The notes: generated by a model not told the origin, from the letters alone. A DNA stretch of 26,451 nucleotides from CATZDY01 sp045599035 (GCA_045599035.1 JAZRVI010000059.1:1-26451); one strand, 5' to 3'. Positions 14,184 to 21,919 are shown, counted from the stretch's first letter. Numbers and translations are program-made.

Positions 14184-15506
14184 TCAAAGCAATTTACTTA
14201 GGATTCTATTTTTTTGACAAAATTCCTTTAAGATTGCCCAGCTTTGCCCGGTAAGATCCTGCTGCTGCCGATCAAAAGCAGCAGCAGGCAAAAGAACCGC
14301 TTCAGTTTGGGCTTCCCGCAGGGCTTGCCCCAAATCCCGAACCGTCAATAAGCCGGCACAGCTTATTGAACCGCCAAAAAAGCTGTTGGGTACCGCTTGC
14401 AAGGTTAAATTATAATCCCTCAATTTTTCTTGCATTCCGGCTCGCAAGACCTTTTCTCCGGCAGTTGAGCATAACCACAGAATTTTTCGATTTCGCCAGG
14501 GCTTCAGTTCTTTTTTTATTTTGGCCAATAAACCTGGATTTAAATCATAATCCATGATTAAACCGGAAGCCGTAAAGGGCAGTTTGTTTAAAAAGATCAC
14601 CTGCTCCTGCCCATTCCGTACAATTTGAAGCTGCACCGAACCGCTTTGCTGCAAAGCTTCAAAGGCATCCACCCGGGAAAAAGGCTTTTGTCCCCCAATG
14701 GCCGTGATTAAATCCCCACTTTGCAAACCGGCCTTTTCCGCCGGGGAATGGCGGATCACTCCGGCAATTCGAGCCTGCAAATCCTGCAAATCAGGAGGTT
14801 CCAAGGTCACCGGATATTTTTTCTGCCAAAAAGCAACCTTAAAAGCCAGCTTTTCTTGCAGCTCCAGACCTTCACCCAAAGCCAAGCGGCCATAATCCGT
14901 ATAACCAGGCCGAAAAATCCGAATATTCTCGGCTCCAAACTCCGCCAGATAAGCAAGAGTCTGTTCCAAATCCTCCCAGCCCAGCAATTGGGGCATGGCT
15001 ACAATACTGCCCTGAAAAGGAATTTGGTATTTTTGCAGCCAAATTGGAGCTTTGACCGCCTGTTCAGCCCAGCGATCCCGCATTAAAAGCCGCCGGTTTT
15101 CCGCCGAAGCGGTATTTAAGGACAAAGTAATCCGCACCTGTCCCAGCTCGGCCAAAAAATCGGCCATCTCTTCATCAAGCAGGCTGCCATTGGTGGTCAG
15201 CCAAATTTCCGTGTGAGGACAGGCTGTCCGAATCCGGCTTAAAACAGTTTTAATTTGGGGATGGGTCAGACATTCCCCTTCTCGAATTCGAGTAATAGAT
15301 TCGCCAATAACCAGAGGCCGTTCCGGATAAATCTCGGCCAGCAGCTTTTCGATAAGCTCCCAGCTTAAAGGAGGAATTTCCACAGTCTGCACCTCAGGTG
15401 GGTTTTGATAGTGGCTGCAAAAACGGCAATGAACATTACAAACCGAGGTCAAAGCTAAAATATTCTGACGGGCGGCCTCTTGCAGCCAAGTCCAGGCTTC
15501 AAGCAT
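14184..15506 (-). CDS. Radical SAM protein with internal PDZ and DUF512-like C-terminus
   Basis: This 440-residue protein has a radical SAM domain (residues 1 to about 240) with Cys23-x3-Cys27-x2-Cys30 (CNVHCRFC) for the 4Fe-4S cluster and a later GECLTHP segment typical of the fold. A PDZ domain follows (about 246-305: IAGVIRHSPAEKAGLQSGDL). Then comes a part with NSFFGGSISCAGLLTVRDL (374-392) and VLLPAAAF, as in the DUF512 domain. Known DUF512 radical SAM proteins carry PDZ first, then radical SAM, then DUF512, so here the order is altered. The substrate is unknown. Its start lies 12 bp after the tsaD stop, suggesting co-transcription. Confidence 0.8.
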   Translation of the reverse strand: MLEAWTWLQEAARQNILALTSVCNVHCRFCSHYQNPPEVQTVEIPPLSWELIEKLLAEIYPERPLVIGESITRIREGECLTHPQIKTVLSRIRTACPHTEIWLTTNGSLLDEEMADFLAELGQVRITLSLNTASAENRRLLMRDRWAEQAVKAPIWLQKYQIPFQGSIVAMPQLLGWEDLEQTLAYLAEFGAENIRIFRPGYTDYGRLALGEGLELQEKLAFKVAFWQKKYPVTLEPPDLQDLQARIAGVIRHSPAEKAGLQSGDLITAIGGQKPFSRVDAFEALQQSGSVQLQIVRNGQEQVIFLNKLPFTASGLIMDYDLNPGLLAKIKKELKPWRNRKILWLCSTAGEKVLRAGMQEKLRDYNLTLQAVPNSFFGGSISCAGLLTVRDLGQALREAQTEAVLLPAAAFDRQQQDLTGQSWAILKEFCQKNRILSKLL

Positions 15507-15518
15507 AATCTGATTCCC

Positions 15519-16535
15519 CTAATTCCTGGAATAAAGCTCCTGCCCTATTTTTAAGCCGGGTAGGGCATTCAGGGTTAAAGGAGCGAAAGCTTGTTTCAAA
15601 TATTTATAATAAGCCGCACAGCCAATCATGGCTGCATTATCTGTACACAAAATAACCGGCGGGCAGGAGAACTGCCAGTTTTCTGCCTGACACATTTGCT
15701 GCAAGCCCTTACGCAAGCCTTGATTGGCTGCTACCCCTCCAGCCAGCACAATGGTTTTGATCTCATGCTGTTGAGCAGCCTGCCGGGTTTTTTCTACCAG
15801 CACTTCAATCACTGCGGCCTGAAAGGAAGCAGCTACATCTTCCTGCGGAATGGGTTTTCCCTGCTGCTTCAACTTGTGACAATAGTTAATCACCGAGGAT
15901 TTCAGACCACTAAAGCTAAAGTCCAAAGAATCCAGGTAAGCCCGCGGAAAATCTATGGCCTGGGGATTGCCTTTTTGAGCCAACTGATCAATAACTGGCC
16001 CGCCGGGATAGCCCAGACCCAAGGTTCGGGCGGTTTTATCAAAGGCTTCTCCGGCTGCATCATCCCGGGTTTGGCCAATAATTTCATAAACCCCGTGATC
16101 CTGCATTAAAATTAAATCAGTATGCCCGCCGCTGACCACCAAAGCCAGCAGGGGAAAAGCCAGATCAGGTTTATTCAAAAAATTGGCATACAAATGCCCT
16201 TCCAAATGATTAACCCCAATCAAGGGAATTTTTTGAGCCAGACTAATGCTTTTGGCTGTACAAACCCCCACCAGCAAAGCCCCCACCAAACCGGGGCCAT
16301 AGGTCACGGCCACTGCATCCAAATCCCCAAAGCCAACCTGGGCTTCGGCCAAAGCAGCAGAAATAATGGGGTTGATCAATTCCAAATGCTTGCGGGAGGC
16401 AATCTCTGGAACCACACCGCCAAATTTTTGATGTTCCTTTTGGGTAGAAATAATATTGGAAAGCAAAATCCGGCCATCCTGAACGATGGCCGCCGAAGTT
16501 TCATCACAAGAAGTTTCCAGAGCCAATATCAACAT
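15519..16535 (-). CDS. tsaD: tRNA threonylcarbamoyladenosine transferase TsaD
   Basis: This 338-residue full-length TsaD transfers the threonylcarbamoyl group from TC-AMP to A37 of ANN-decoding tRNAs, together with TsaB and TsaE. Seen: LALETSCDETSAAIV (ATP-binding phosphate segment), metal-binding NHLEGHLYA with H110 and H114, VSGGHTDLILM, and late VLAGGVAANQGLR and CTDNAAMIG. ATG at 16535 follows a GGAGG site seven bases upstream. It heads the minus-strand array. The leader has an extended -10 promoter and a terminator-like hairpin before the start. TrmO, which acts on the product of this pathway, is encoded about 3.3 kb away. Confidence 0.96.
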   Translation of the reverse strand: MLILALETSCDETSAAIVQDGRILLSNIISTQKEHQKFGGVVPEIASRKHLELINPIISAALAEAQVGFGDLDAVAVTYGPGLVGALLVGVCTAKSISLAQKIPLIGVNHLEGHLYANFLNKPDLAFPLLALVVSGGHTDLILMQDHGVYEIIGQTRDDAAGEAFDKTARTLGLGYPGGPVIDQLAQKGNPQAIDFPRAYLDSLDFSFSGLKSSVINYCHKLKQQGKPIPQEDVAASFQAAVIEVLVEKTRQAAQQHEIKTIVLAGGVAANQGLRKGLQQMCQAENWQFSCPPVILCTDNAAMIGCAAYYKYLKQAFAPLTLNALPGLKIGQELYSRN

Positions 16536-16593
16536 ACACTGACCTCCACGCTCTTTATTTTCTTAATTTAATATAATTCACCTAAAGCAAACT

Positions 16594-16622
16594 TAAAAAA
16601 CTTTTGTCCCTACAGACAAAAG
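16594..16622 (-). terminator. Terminator-like hairpin in the tsaD leader
   Basis: On the minus strand CTTTTGTC / GACAAAAG (arms 16615-16622 and 16601-16608, 6 nt loop) is followed directly by six Ts (16595-16600). It lies between the -10 box at 16646-16651 and the tsaD start at 16535, so it may attenuate the operon. No T run is present on the plus side. Confidence 0.6.
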
Positions 16623-16645
16623 ATTACTTAGTATTTATTTCTTGT

Positions 16646-16654
16646 ATTATAACA
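16646..16654 (-). promoter_or_regulatory. Extended -10 promoter upstream of tsaD
   Basis: On the minus strand TG-T-TATAAT (TATAAT at 16646-16651) forms an extended -10. The -35 at 17 bp is poor. The start would be near 16639, about 17 nt before the terminator-like hairpin. Confidence 0.5.
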
Positions 16655-16678
16655 CAAATCGTTTATTTCTGCCACAGA

Positions 16679-16705
16679 CTTGCCTGCTTGTCCGGCAAGG
16701 TTTTT
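16679..16705 (+). terminator. Possible hairpin terminator/attenuator upstream of steA
   Basis: CTTGCC (16679-16684) pairs with GGCAAG (16694-16699) over a 9 nt loop and is followed by G then five Ts. No plus-strand gene ends nearby, so it is either an attenuator for steA or accidental. No clear promoter was found for steA in the rest of the gap (16706-16790). Confidence 0.35.
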
Positions 16706-16790
16706 GGGAATTGCTTGAAAAGAGGATTGATTTATCCGAATTGCTATGTTAAGCTGGGAAAGAAAACAGCTTGATTTTTGTGAGGTAACT

Positions 16791-17903
16791 ATGAAGGGTT
16801 TAGTCCGAATTGACCGAAGAACCAAAAATCTGACCAAACGGATTAAAGCAGGAGAAATTGCCGTCATTGATCATCCAGAGCTTGACGATGTAGCCGCCAA
16901 ATCTCTGGTACAACTCAAAGTCAAGGCAGTGATTAACGCTTCTCCTTCTTTGAGCGAAAAATATCCCAATCCCGGCCCCCTGACCTTGCTTAAAGCTAAA
17001 ATTCCCCTTTTGGACAATGTTGGCTCGGAGATCATGGAGCTTTTGAGCGAAGAACAGGTTATTGAAATCAAAGGAAATTCCATTTATCGAGAAGAACAGG
17101 CTTTGGCTCAAGGAAAGCTCCTGACAGAAGAAGAAATCGAAAAACATATGGAATTTATTCAAAACCATATGCAGCAGGTGACTGCTGATTTTGTAATGAA
17201 TACTTTGACCTATGCCAAAAACGAAATTGGTCTGGTTAATAATGAATATGAATTACCACCTTTAAAAACGGTTTTTAAAAAACGCCATGTTCTAATTGTG
17301 GTTCGAGGGGAAAATTACAAAGAAGATCTAAACGCCATTAAAAGCTATATTGACGATATGAAACCAATTTTGATTGGGGTGGACGGCGGAGCCGATGCTT
17401 TGAAGGAATTTGGTTATAAACCAGATTTAATTATGGGAGATATGGACAGTGTAACTGACGGCTTGCTTAAAAGCGGAGCCGAGCTGGTAGTTCATGCCTA
17501 TAAAAACGGTCAGGCTCCCGGTTTGGAACGAATTCAGCAGCTGGGACTGAAAGCTCATGTTTTTAAATCCGCCGGAACCAGCGAAGATATTGCCATGTTA
17601 ATTGCTTATGATCTGGGAGCAGAACTAATCGTAGCCGTTGGCTCCCATTCCAATATCCAGGACTTTCTGGAAAAAGGCCGCAAAGGAATGGCCAGCACTT
17701 TTCTGGTTCGCATGAAGGTAGGCTCCCGGCTGGTTGATGCCAAAGGGGTCAGCAAAATTTATAACCATCCTTTAAAAATGCGTTATCTGGTACAAATAAT
17801 TTTGGCTGCTTTATTGCCGGTTATTGCGGTAATAATCCTAACGCCTTCCTTTCGAGATCTTTTTTATTTGCTGTTTATTCATCTGAAATTGTTATTTTCC
17901 TAA
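16791..17903 (+). CDS. steA: SteA-like putative cytokinetic ring protein
   Basis: This 370-residue protein starts at ATG 16791 (GAGG five bases upstream). An upstream ATG at 16746 would add 15 residues but has no ribosome site, and the family begins near MKGLVRIDRRTKNL. The N-terminal region (GEIAVIDHPELDDVAA) is followed by a thiamine-pyrophosphokinase-like fold with GVDGGADALKEFGYKPDLIM and GDMDS, then one membrane helix near the C-terminus. In Corynebacterium SteA and SteB form a complex at the division septum. The next gene is SteB-like after 14 bp, which supports the assignment. Despite the TPK-like motifs, thiamine kinase activity is not expected. Confidence 0.85.
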   Translation: MKGLVRIDRRTKNLTKRIKAGEIAVIDHPELDDVAAKSLVQLKVKAVINASPSLSEKYPNPGPLTLLKAKIPLLDNVGSEIMELLSEEQVIEIKGNSIYREEQALAQGKLLTEEEIEKHMEFIQNHMQQVTADFVMNTLTYAKNEIGLVNNEYELPPLKTVFKKRHVLIVVRGENYKEDLNAIKSYIDDMKPILIGVDGGADALKEFGYKPDLIMGDMDSVTDGLLKSGAELVVHAYKNGQAPGLERIQQLGLKAHVFKSAGTSEDIAMLIAYDLGAELIVAVGSHSNIQDFLEKGRKGMASTFLVRMKVGSRLVDAKGVSKIYNHPLKMRYLVQIILAALLPVIAVIILTPSFRDLFYLLFIHLKLLFS

Positions 17904-17917
17904 AAGAGGTTTGAGGT

Positions 17918-18856
17918 ATGATTATTAATTTTCGTTATCATGTAGTAACCTTGGTGGCCATTTTTATGGCCTTAACTGTAGGCATTTTCATTGGCAGCTT
18001 TTTGCAGGGTGATGATGTGGTTATGGAACAGCAGGAATTACTGGTAGAAAGAATTGAAGATCAACTTACTGTTTTAAATGAAAAAAATCAGCAGCTCCAG
18101 CTTGACTCTGAGCTTGTAAAACAACAGAACGGTTACTTCAAGCAATTTGAACAAAATGTTTTTCCGTTTTTGGTGGGCGGAATCCTGACTGAACATAAAG
18201 TAGCCCTGATTAATACCGGAACTCAAGAAATTCCCGCCTCTTTAAGTGCCAATCTCAGCCTGGCGGGAGCCAAAGTAGATTTAGTGGTTAATATTAAAGA
18301 TAATCTTAATTTGGCCGATACCTCTGACCTTTTGGAAAAACTGAATTGGACTCCGGCCGATGTTCTCAACCCGGACTTGGAAGCAGGAGCAGACAGCGAA
18401 GACTCCACCCCCATTACGCCCGATTTGGTTCGCAGCCGCTTGCTTCAGGAAATCGTCCGGGTAATTCTGGCTGGAGATCAAACTGGTTTTTGGAATAAGC
18501 TAAACGATTTGGACTTGGTAGAGACAGAAGGAGAAGCCAGCGGCGGCATTACTACAATAATCTTATTGGGAGGAAATTCCAGTTCTAAAAATTCCAGGCT
18601 TCAAACTCTTGATGCTCCCCTGATTCAATATTGCAATGCAGCAGGGGTTCGGCTTTGCGGCAGTGAAACTTCAACTGCCCCTTATTCTTATATGAGTGAT
18701 TATCAGGCTTTGGGGCTTAACACCGTAGATAATCTGGATTATCTTTCCGGACAATATGCCGCCATTTTGGTTTTGGCCGGAGCTAACGGCAATTATGGGA
18801 TTAAAACCACAGCTCAGGCTCTAATCCCTGATCGTTCTGTCCTAAACAGCTACTAG
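17918..18856 (+). CDS. SteB / MctB-like (copper transporter family) membrane-anchored protein
   Basis: This 312-residue protein starts INFRYHVVTLVAIFMALTVG, a membrane helix after the motif that defines the MctB/SteB family. A predicted coiled coil follows at about residues 36-75 (many Glu/Gln/Leu), then an extracytoplasmic alpha/beta domain. The family name copper transporter comes from mycobacterial MctB, but next to SteA the division role of SteB is more likely. AGAGG lies before the ATG. It is the middle gene of steA-steB-glycosyltransferase, with gaps of 14 bp on both sides, so one transcript is expected. No Cys-rich metal site is seen. Confidence 0.82.
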   Translation: MIINFRYHVVTLVAIFMALTVGIFIGSFLQGDDVVMEQQELLVERIEDQLTVLNEKNQQLQLDSELVKQQNGYFKQFEQNVFPFLVGGILTEHKVALINTGTQEIPASLSANLSLAGAKVDLVVNIKDNLNLADTSDLLEKLNWTPADVLNPDLEAGADSEDSTPITPDLVRSRLLQEIVRVILAGDQTGFWNKLNDLDLVETEGEASGGITTIILLGGNSSSKNSRLQTLDAPLIQYCNAAGVRLCGSETSTAPYSYMSDYQALGLNTVDNLDYLSGQYAAILVLAGANGNYGIKTTAQALIPDRSVLNSY

Positions 18857-18870
18857 AGGAGGATAAGCCC

Positions 18871-19548
18871 ATGATCAGTGTTTTAATTCCGGCTTTTAAT
18901 GAAGCGGACTGTATTGCAGCCACAGTTCAAGCTGCCTGGCAATTGGAAGGGGTCAGCCAGGTTATTGTCATAGATGACGGCTCCTCCGATCAAACCGCTG
19001 AAACAGCTCAACAAGCCGGAGCTTTGGTCAAAAGACTGGAGCAAAACCAGGGCAAGGGAGCTGCTTTAAACGCCGGAGCTGCTTTAATAGAAAACGAAAT
19101 AATTTTGCTGCTGGATGCAGATTTGGGAGCAACTGCCAGAAAAGCCGCTCCACTGCTGCCGCCGGTTCAAAAAAAATTGGCCGATATGAGCATTGCCATT
19201 TTCCCTGCCACCGGCCAAAAAGCCGGTTTTGGACTGGTCAAAAATTTGGCTTGTCAAGCTATTGCTCAGTGGGGTCAGGGCTTGCAGGTTCAAGCACCGC
19301 TTTCCGGCCAAAGAGCCTTGACCAAACAGGTCTTGCAGGCGGTTTTACCCTTTGCTGAAGGTTATGGAGTAGAGGTAGCCATGACCATCAAGGCCGCCCA
19401 AGCTGGTTTTAAAATTATTGAAGTCCCCACCCAATTATCCCACAAGGCCACCGGTCGGGACTGGCAAGGTTTTAAACACCGGGGCAAACAATATTTGGAT
19501 GTTCGCCGCACCTTAAAAAAATTAAAAAAAGAGTTAAACTTAAAGTAA
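18871..19548 (+). CDS. Family 2 glycosyltransferase
   Basis: This 225-residue GT-A fold enzyme has ISVLIPAFNEADCI at the N-terminus, VIDDGSSDQT (nucleotide-sugar binding) and LLLDADLGA with the DxD-like metal motif. There is no membrane helix after the catalytic domain, so it is a soluble or peripherally bound enzyme; the Lys-rich tail (LKKLKKEL) could touch the membrane. It transfers a sugar from a nucleotide donor to an unknown acceptor, perhaps a lipid or envelope glycan. AGAGGAGGATAAG precedes the ATG, 14 bp after the steB stop, as third gene of the steA cluster. Confidence 0.85.
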   Translation: MISVLIPAFNEADCIAATVQAAWQLEGVSQVIVIDDGSSDQTAETAQQAGALVKRLEQNQGKGAALNAGAALIENEIILLLDADLGATARKAAPLLPPVQKKLADMSIAIFPATGQKAGFGLVKNLACQAIAQWGQGLQVQAPLSGQRALTKQVLQAVLPFAEGYGVEVAMTIKAAQAGFKIIEVPTQLSHKATGRDWQGFKHRGKQYLDVRRTLKKLKKELNLK

Positions 19549-19651
19549 AAAACACACATTGTTCAAATAATCTTTGTTAAGCAGTGCTAAAATCACACAG
19601 ACCACCTTCAAGGCTAAAACTTTGGGATGGTCTTTAACTTTCACTAAAAGC

Positions 19652-19687
19652 AACAAAAAAAACAGCTTGAACATCACATTCAAGCTG
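19652..19687 (-). terminator. Intrinsic terminator of tRNA-Leu
   Basis: On the minus strand CAGCTTGAA / TTCAAGCTG (arms 19679-19687 and 19663-19671, 7 nt loop) is followed by eight Ts (19655-19662). It begins about 6 bp after the tRNA 3' end. Confidence 0.9.
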
Positions 19688-19692
19688 CTCTT

Positions 19693-19779
19693 TGGTGCCG
19701 AAGGTGGGAGTCGAACCCACACGCTCTTGCGAGCGACGGATTTTGAGTCCGTTGCGTCTGCCAATTCCGCCACTTCGGC
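19693..19779 (-). tRNA. tRNA-Leu (anticodon CAA)
   Basis: This 87 nt class II tRNA has acceptor arms GCCGAAG / CTTCGGC, anticodon loop CTCAAAA giving CAA (reads UUG), a long variable arm (CGCTCGCAAGAGCG), T-loop GTTCGACTC, discriminator A, and CCA encoded at 19693-19695. Its own promoter lies just upstream, almost abutting the trmO stop. Confidence 0.95.
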
Positions 19780-19796
19780 CAGAGCTCACGCTATTT

Positions 19797-19825
19797 ATGA
19801 TAGCAAAACTTTTGTTGCTTGTCAA
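19797..19825 (-). promoter_or_regulatory. Sigma-A promoter of tRNA-Leu
   Basis: On the minus strand TTGACA (19820-19825) and TATCAT (19797-19802) are separated by 17 bp. The -35 begins seven bases after the trmO stop codon. Confidence 0.8.
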
Positions 19826-19832
19826 TCCTTTT

Positions 19833-20522
19833 TTATAAATTATCCGGAACTTTCAAATTTTCCACTTTAAGCTGCTGCCCTTGCACCCGGAAAGAAATTT
19901 CCAGTCCGGCAAACTCCAAAAAATAAAGCCGCTCCGGATCATTTTGATAAGCTGGCCGGGGATCTCCCGCCAAAATTGCCAATAAGTTTTTTTGCTGCTC
20001 CTCGGACAGCCGAACCAGTAATTCGGGGGCAATTTCTACTTGCAAAAGCTGAGACTGACTGACTGAAAAACCGCTCCAGGCTTCCGGATGACTGTCTGTA
20101 TAAGGAATATAAGGCTTGATATCAAAAATCGGGGTCTGATCCAATAAGTCCGCCCCAATAATATGCAAAATCGGCCCCTGTTCCGAGCCAAATTCAATGC
20201 CTTCCAACTGCACCGAAGAAAGTCCCAGGGGATTGGGACGAAAAGGAGAACGAGTAGCAAACACGCCTCGACGCTGATTGCCGCCCAGCCGGGGAGGGCG
20301 AACAGTCGGCGACCAGGAACCAGAGGGTTTGGCCTCAGAAAAATACCAAAGCAGCCACAAATGAGAATATTCCTCCAGCCCCCGCAAGGCTTCCGGCTTA
20401 CGATATTTCGGCTCAAAAATAATTTGAGCTTTAGTTTTTACCAAACCGCTTTGCCGGGGAATACCAAATTTTTGGGGGAAATCAGATTTGATTCGAGCGA
20501 TAGTTTCCAGGGAAACCAGCAT
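19833..20522 (-). CDS. trmO: tRNA (t6A37) N6-methyltransferase TrmO
   Basis: This 229-residue enzyme methylates N6-threonylcarbamoyladenosine at position 37, in characterised cases on tRNA-Thr. It contains the TrmO/TsaA beta-barrel segments FGIPRQSGLV, LEEYSHLWLLWYF, RRGVFATRSPFRPNPLGLS and DIKPYIPYTDS, then a C-terminal extension with GDPRPAYQ and YFLEFAGLEISF. AAGGTGAC precedes the ATG. The gene directly follows tRNA-Thr and its terminator on the same strand, with no promoter visible in the 50 bp between, so expression may need read-through from the tRNA. tsaD, which makes the substrate modification, is also in the window. Confidence 0.93.
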   Translation of the reverse strand: MLVSLETIARIKSDFPQKFGIPRQSGLVKTKAQIIFEPKYRKPEALRGLEEYSHLWLLWYFSEAKPSGSWSPTVRPPRLGGNQRRGVFATRSPFRPNPLGLSSVQLEGIEFGSEQGPILHIIGADLLDQTPIFDIKPYIPYTDSHPEAWSGFSVSQSQLLQVEIAPELLVRLSEEQQKNLLAILAGDPRPAYQNDPERLYFLEFAGLEISFRVQGQQLKVENLKVPDNL

Positions 20523-20536
20523 CTTGTCACCTTATT

Positions 20537-20572
20537 TCTAAGAAAGAAAGAGTCTCAAAGCTGAGACTCTTT
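20537..20572 (-). terminator. Intrinsic terminator between tRNA-Thr and trmO
   Basis: On the minus strand AGAGTCTCA / TGAGACTCT (arms 20562-20570 and 20549-20557, 4 nt loop) is followed by TTCTTTCTT. The broken T tract suggests partial rather than complete stopping; trmO begins 15 bp later. Confidence 0.75.
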
Positions 20573-20647
20573 TGGAGCTGGTGGTGGGAATCGAACCCAC
20601 AACCCCGTCATTACGAGTGACGTGCTCTACCATTGAGCCACACCAGC
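20573..20647 (-). tRNA. tRNA-Thr (anticodon CGT)
   Basis: This 75 nt cloverleaf has acceptor arms GCTGGTG / CACCAGC, a D-arm with CAATGGTAGAG, anticodon stem CGTCA / TGACG with loop CTCGTAA giving anticodon CGT (reads ACG), T-arm GTTCGATTC, discriminator U, and CCA encoded at 20573-20575. A37 follows the anticodon, as needed for t6A. Confidence 0.95.
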
Positions 20648-20662
20648 TTGTTTCACTTCTGT

Positions 20663-20691
20663 ATTTTATCATATTAGTTTGAGCAATGCAA
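20663..20691 (-). promoter_or_regulatory. Promoter of tRNA-Thr
   Basis: On the minus strand TTGCAT (20686-20691), 17 bp, then TAAAAT (20663-20668), with TGA directly before it forming an extended -10. Confidence 0.65.
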
Positions 20692-20778
20692 CCATTAATT
20701 TCCCTGGAAAATTAGGGAAAAAAATAAAAAATTATCTTGGCTGAATTTAGAAATTTTGCTGTTTTGCTCTAAGTTTTG

Positions 20779-20787
20779 TGTTATGAT
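20779..20787 (+). promoter_or_regulatory. Extended -10 promoter upstream of the 107-aa gene
   Basis: TG-T-TATGAT (TATGAT at 20782-20787) has no clear -35. It sits 37 bp before the TTG start at 20824. Confidence 0.4.
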
Positions 20788-20823
20788 TAGATAAAGAAAT
20801 TATTTAAGGAGGCTAATTTAATT

Positions 20824-21147
20824 TTGAGTACCGGTATTGTATTTGACTTATCCAAAGTAAAAAACAAAGATGAAATTCATGGTGTCTTGGCCACCTTGGT
20901 TCAAATGGATATGCACTCGGAATATGGCTTGGAAGAATTTGTCAGTGCAGCCTTGGAAGATGAAGATTTTCTGAAAGCCCAACTCAAGAAAATGGCATCT
21001 TTTTATATTGAGGCAGTAGGCTTGCAGCTTCCAGAGGATTTTGAAATTGATTTTGAAAAGGTTTGTAATACCAAAACCTATCAAAAATTTTATCAGGAAC
21101 TATTCGCCCGGATTTTTAAAGAATGGACTGATCATCACGAAGCGTAA
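20824..21147 (+). CDS. Hypothetical protein, 107 aa
   Basis: This small acidic, mainly helical soluble protein (for example YGLEEFVSAALEDEDFLKAQ) has no Cys pair, signal peptide or membrane segment, and I do not recognise the family. The start is TTG at 20824, 11 bases after AAGGAGG (20806-20812); no ATG lies near, so TTG is the best choice. The RodZ-like gene follows 40 bp later on the same strand with another TTG start, so the two may be co-transcribed. Function cannot be assigned. Confidence 0.65.
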   Translation: MSTGIVFDLSKVKNKDEIHGVLATLVQMDMHSEYGLEEFVSAALEDEDFLKAQLKKMASFYIEAVGLQLPEDFEIDFEKVCNTKTYQKFYQELFARIFKEWTDHHEA

Positions 21148-21187
21148 ACAGGCTGGTTAAACCAGCCGGAAAGTAGGTGAATTTCCA

Positions 21188-21919
21188 TTGGAAATTGGCA
21201 AGTCATTACGAGAAGCCCGGGAAGCCAAACATTTATCCTTGAGTGAAGCAGAAGAAAAGCTGAAAATCCGCAGTCGCTATTTGGAAGCCCTGGAAAACGA
21301 AAATTTTGCTGTTTTGCCTGAAAAGGTTTATGCTCGAGGTTTTTTAAGAAGCTATGCCCAGTTTTTAGGTTTGGATGCCGAGCTTCTTTTGCAGGAATTT
21401 GAAGCTTTAAAAGCAGAAGAAGCTCCGGAAGAAGAATCCAAGGCTTCTCCCAGCTATGAGCAATCTTTTACCGCTCCTAACAAGAAAACATGGATTAAAA
21501 TTATTGTCGGAGCATTAGTCCTGGTTATTATAATTTGGTGGATCATCGCAGGTTTGGGAATCTCCAAGCAGGAAAAAGATGCCGCACTTCCCCCGCCCGA
21601 AGCTACAAAAACCACTGAAACCAACCCGGAACCCACCGTTCCGGAAACTCCGCCCACTCCCACCTATGACGGTCTGGAACTAACCCTGACTGCCAGCGGT
21701 TATGACTGCTGGATTTTGGTCACAGCAGACGGACAGCAGGTTTTGGAAACCATCTTGACCAACGGCAACAGCGAAAGCTTTAAAGCCCAAAATTCCATCA
21801 AGGTTCAAGCCGGATATGGTCTGGCCTTACAGGTAACCCTCAATGGCCAGGATTTGGGAACCTTCTCCCAAACCGATGTGGCTTCTCGAGAGTTTACCCT
21901 GAACGACTTAAATCAATAA
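21188..21919 (+). CDS. RodZ-like protein (HTH_25 and DUF4115)
   Basis: This 243-residue protein has a cytoplasmic helix-turn-helix domain (residues 1 to about 70: IGKSLREAREAKHLSLSEAE, YLEALENENFAVLPEKVYAR, GFLRSYAQFLGLD). An acidic linker follows, then one membrane helix at about 101-124 (IKIIVGALVLVIIIWWIIAG), a Pro/Thr-rich stretch, and a C-terminal beta domain like DUF4115 (LTLTASGYDCWILVTADGQQ). RodZ links MreB filaments to the wall-synthesis machinery. No mre genes are in the window. The start is TTG with AGGTGA upstream. A terminator follows the stop. Confidence 0.85.
   Translation: MEIGKSLREAREAKHLSLSEAEEKLKIRSRYLEALENENFAVLPEKVYARGFLRSYAQFLGLDAELLLQEFEALKAEEAPEEESKASPSYEQSFTAPNKKTWIKIIVGALVLVIIIWWIIAGLGISKQEKDAALPPPEATKTTETNPEPTVPETPPTPTYDGLELTLTASGYDCWILVTADGQQVLETILTNGNSESFKAQNSIKVQAGYGLALQVTLNGQDLGTFSQTDVASREFTLNDLNQ

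Noticed and set aside
15591..16571. Long plus-strand ORFs (172 and 149 codons) opposite tsaD
   Set aside because: They lie wholly inside tsaD on the other strand, read as low-complexity Gln/Asn/His-rich protein and have no ribosome sites.
16746..16790. Upstream ATG as start of the SteA-like gene
   Set aside because: It has no ribosome site, and the family N-terminus matches the ATG at 16791, which has GAGG upstream.
16791..17903. Calling this gene thiamine pyrophosphokinase to complete the thiamine pathway
   Set aside because: The TPK-like motifs are present, but the N-terminal domain, C-terminal membrane helix and SteB-like neighbour fit SteA.
19599..19638. Hairpin AGACCA...TGGTCT as terminator of the glycosyltransferase gene
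   Set aside because: Only six end pairs are sure, the interior is mismatched and the T run is interrupted. The gene probably ends in this gap, but the site is not supported.
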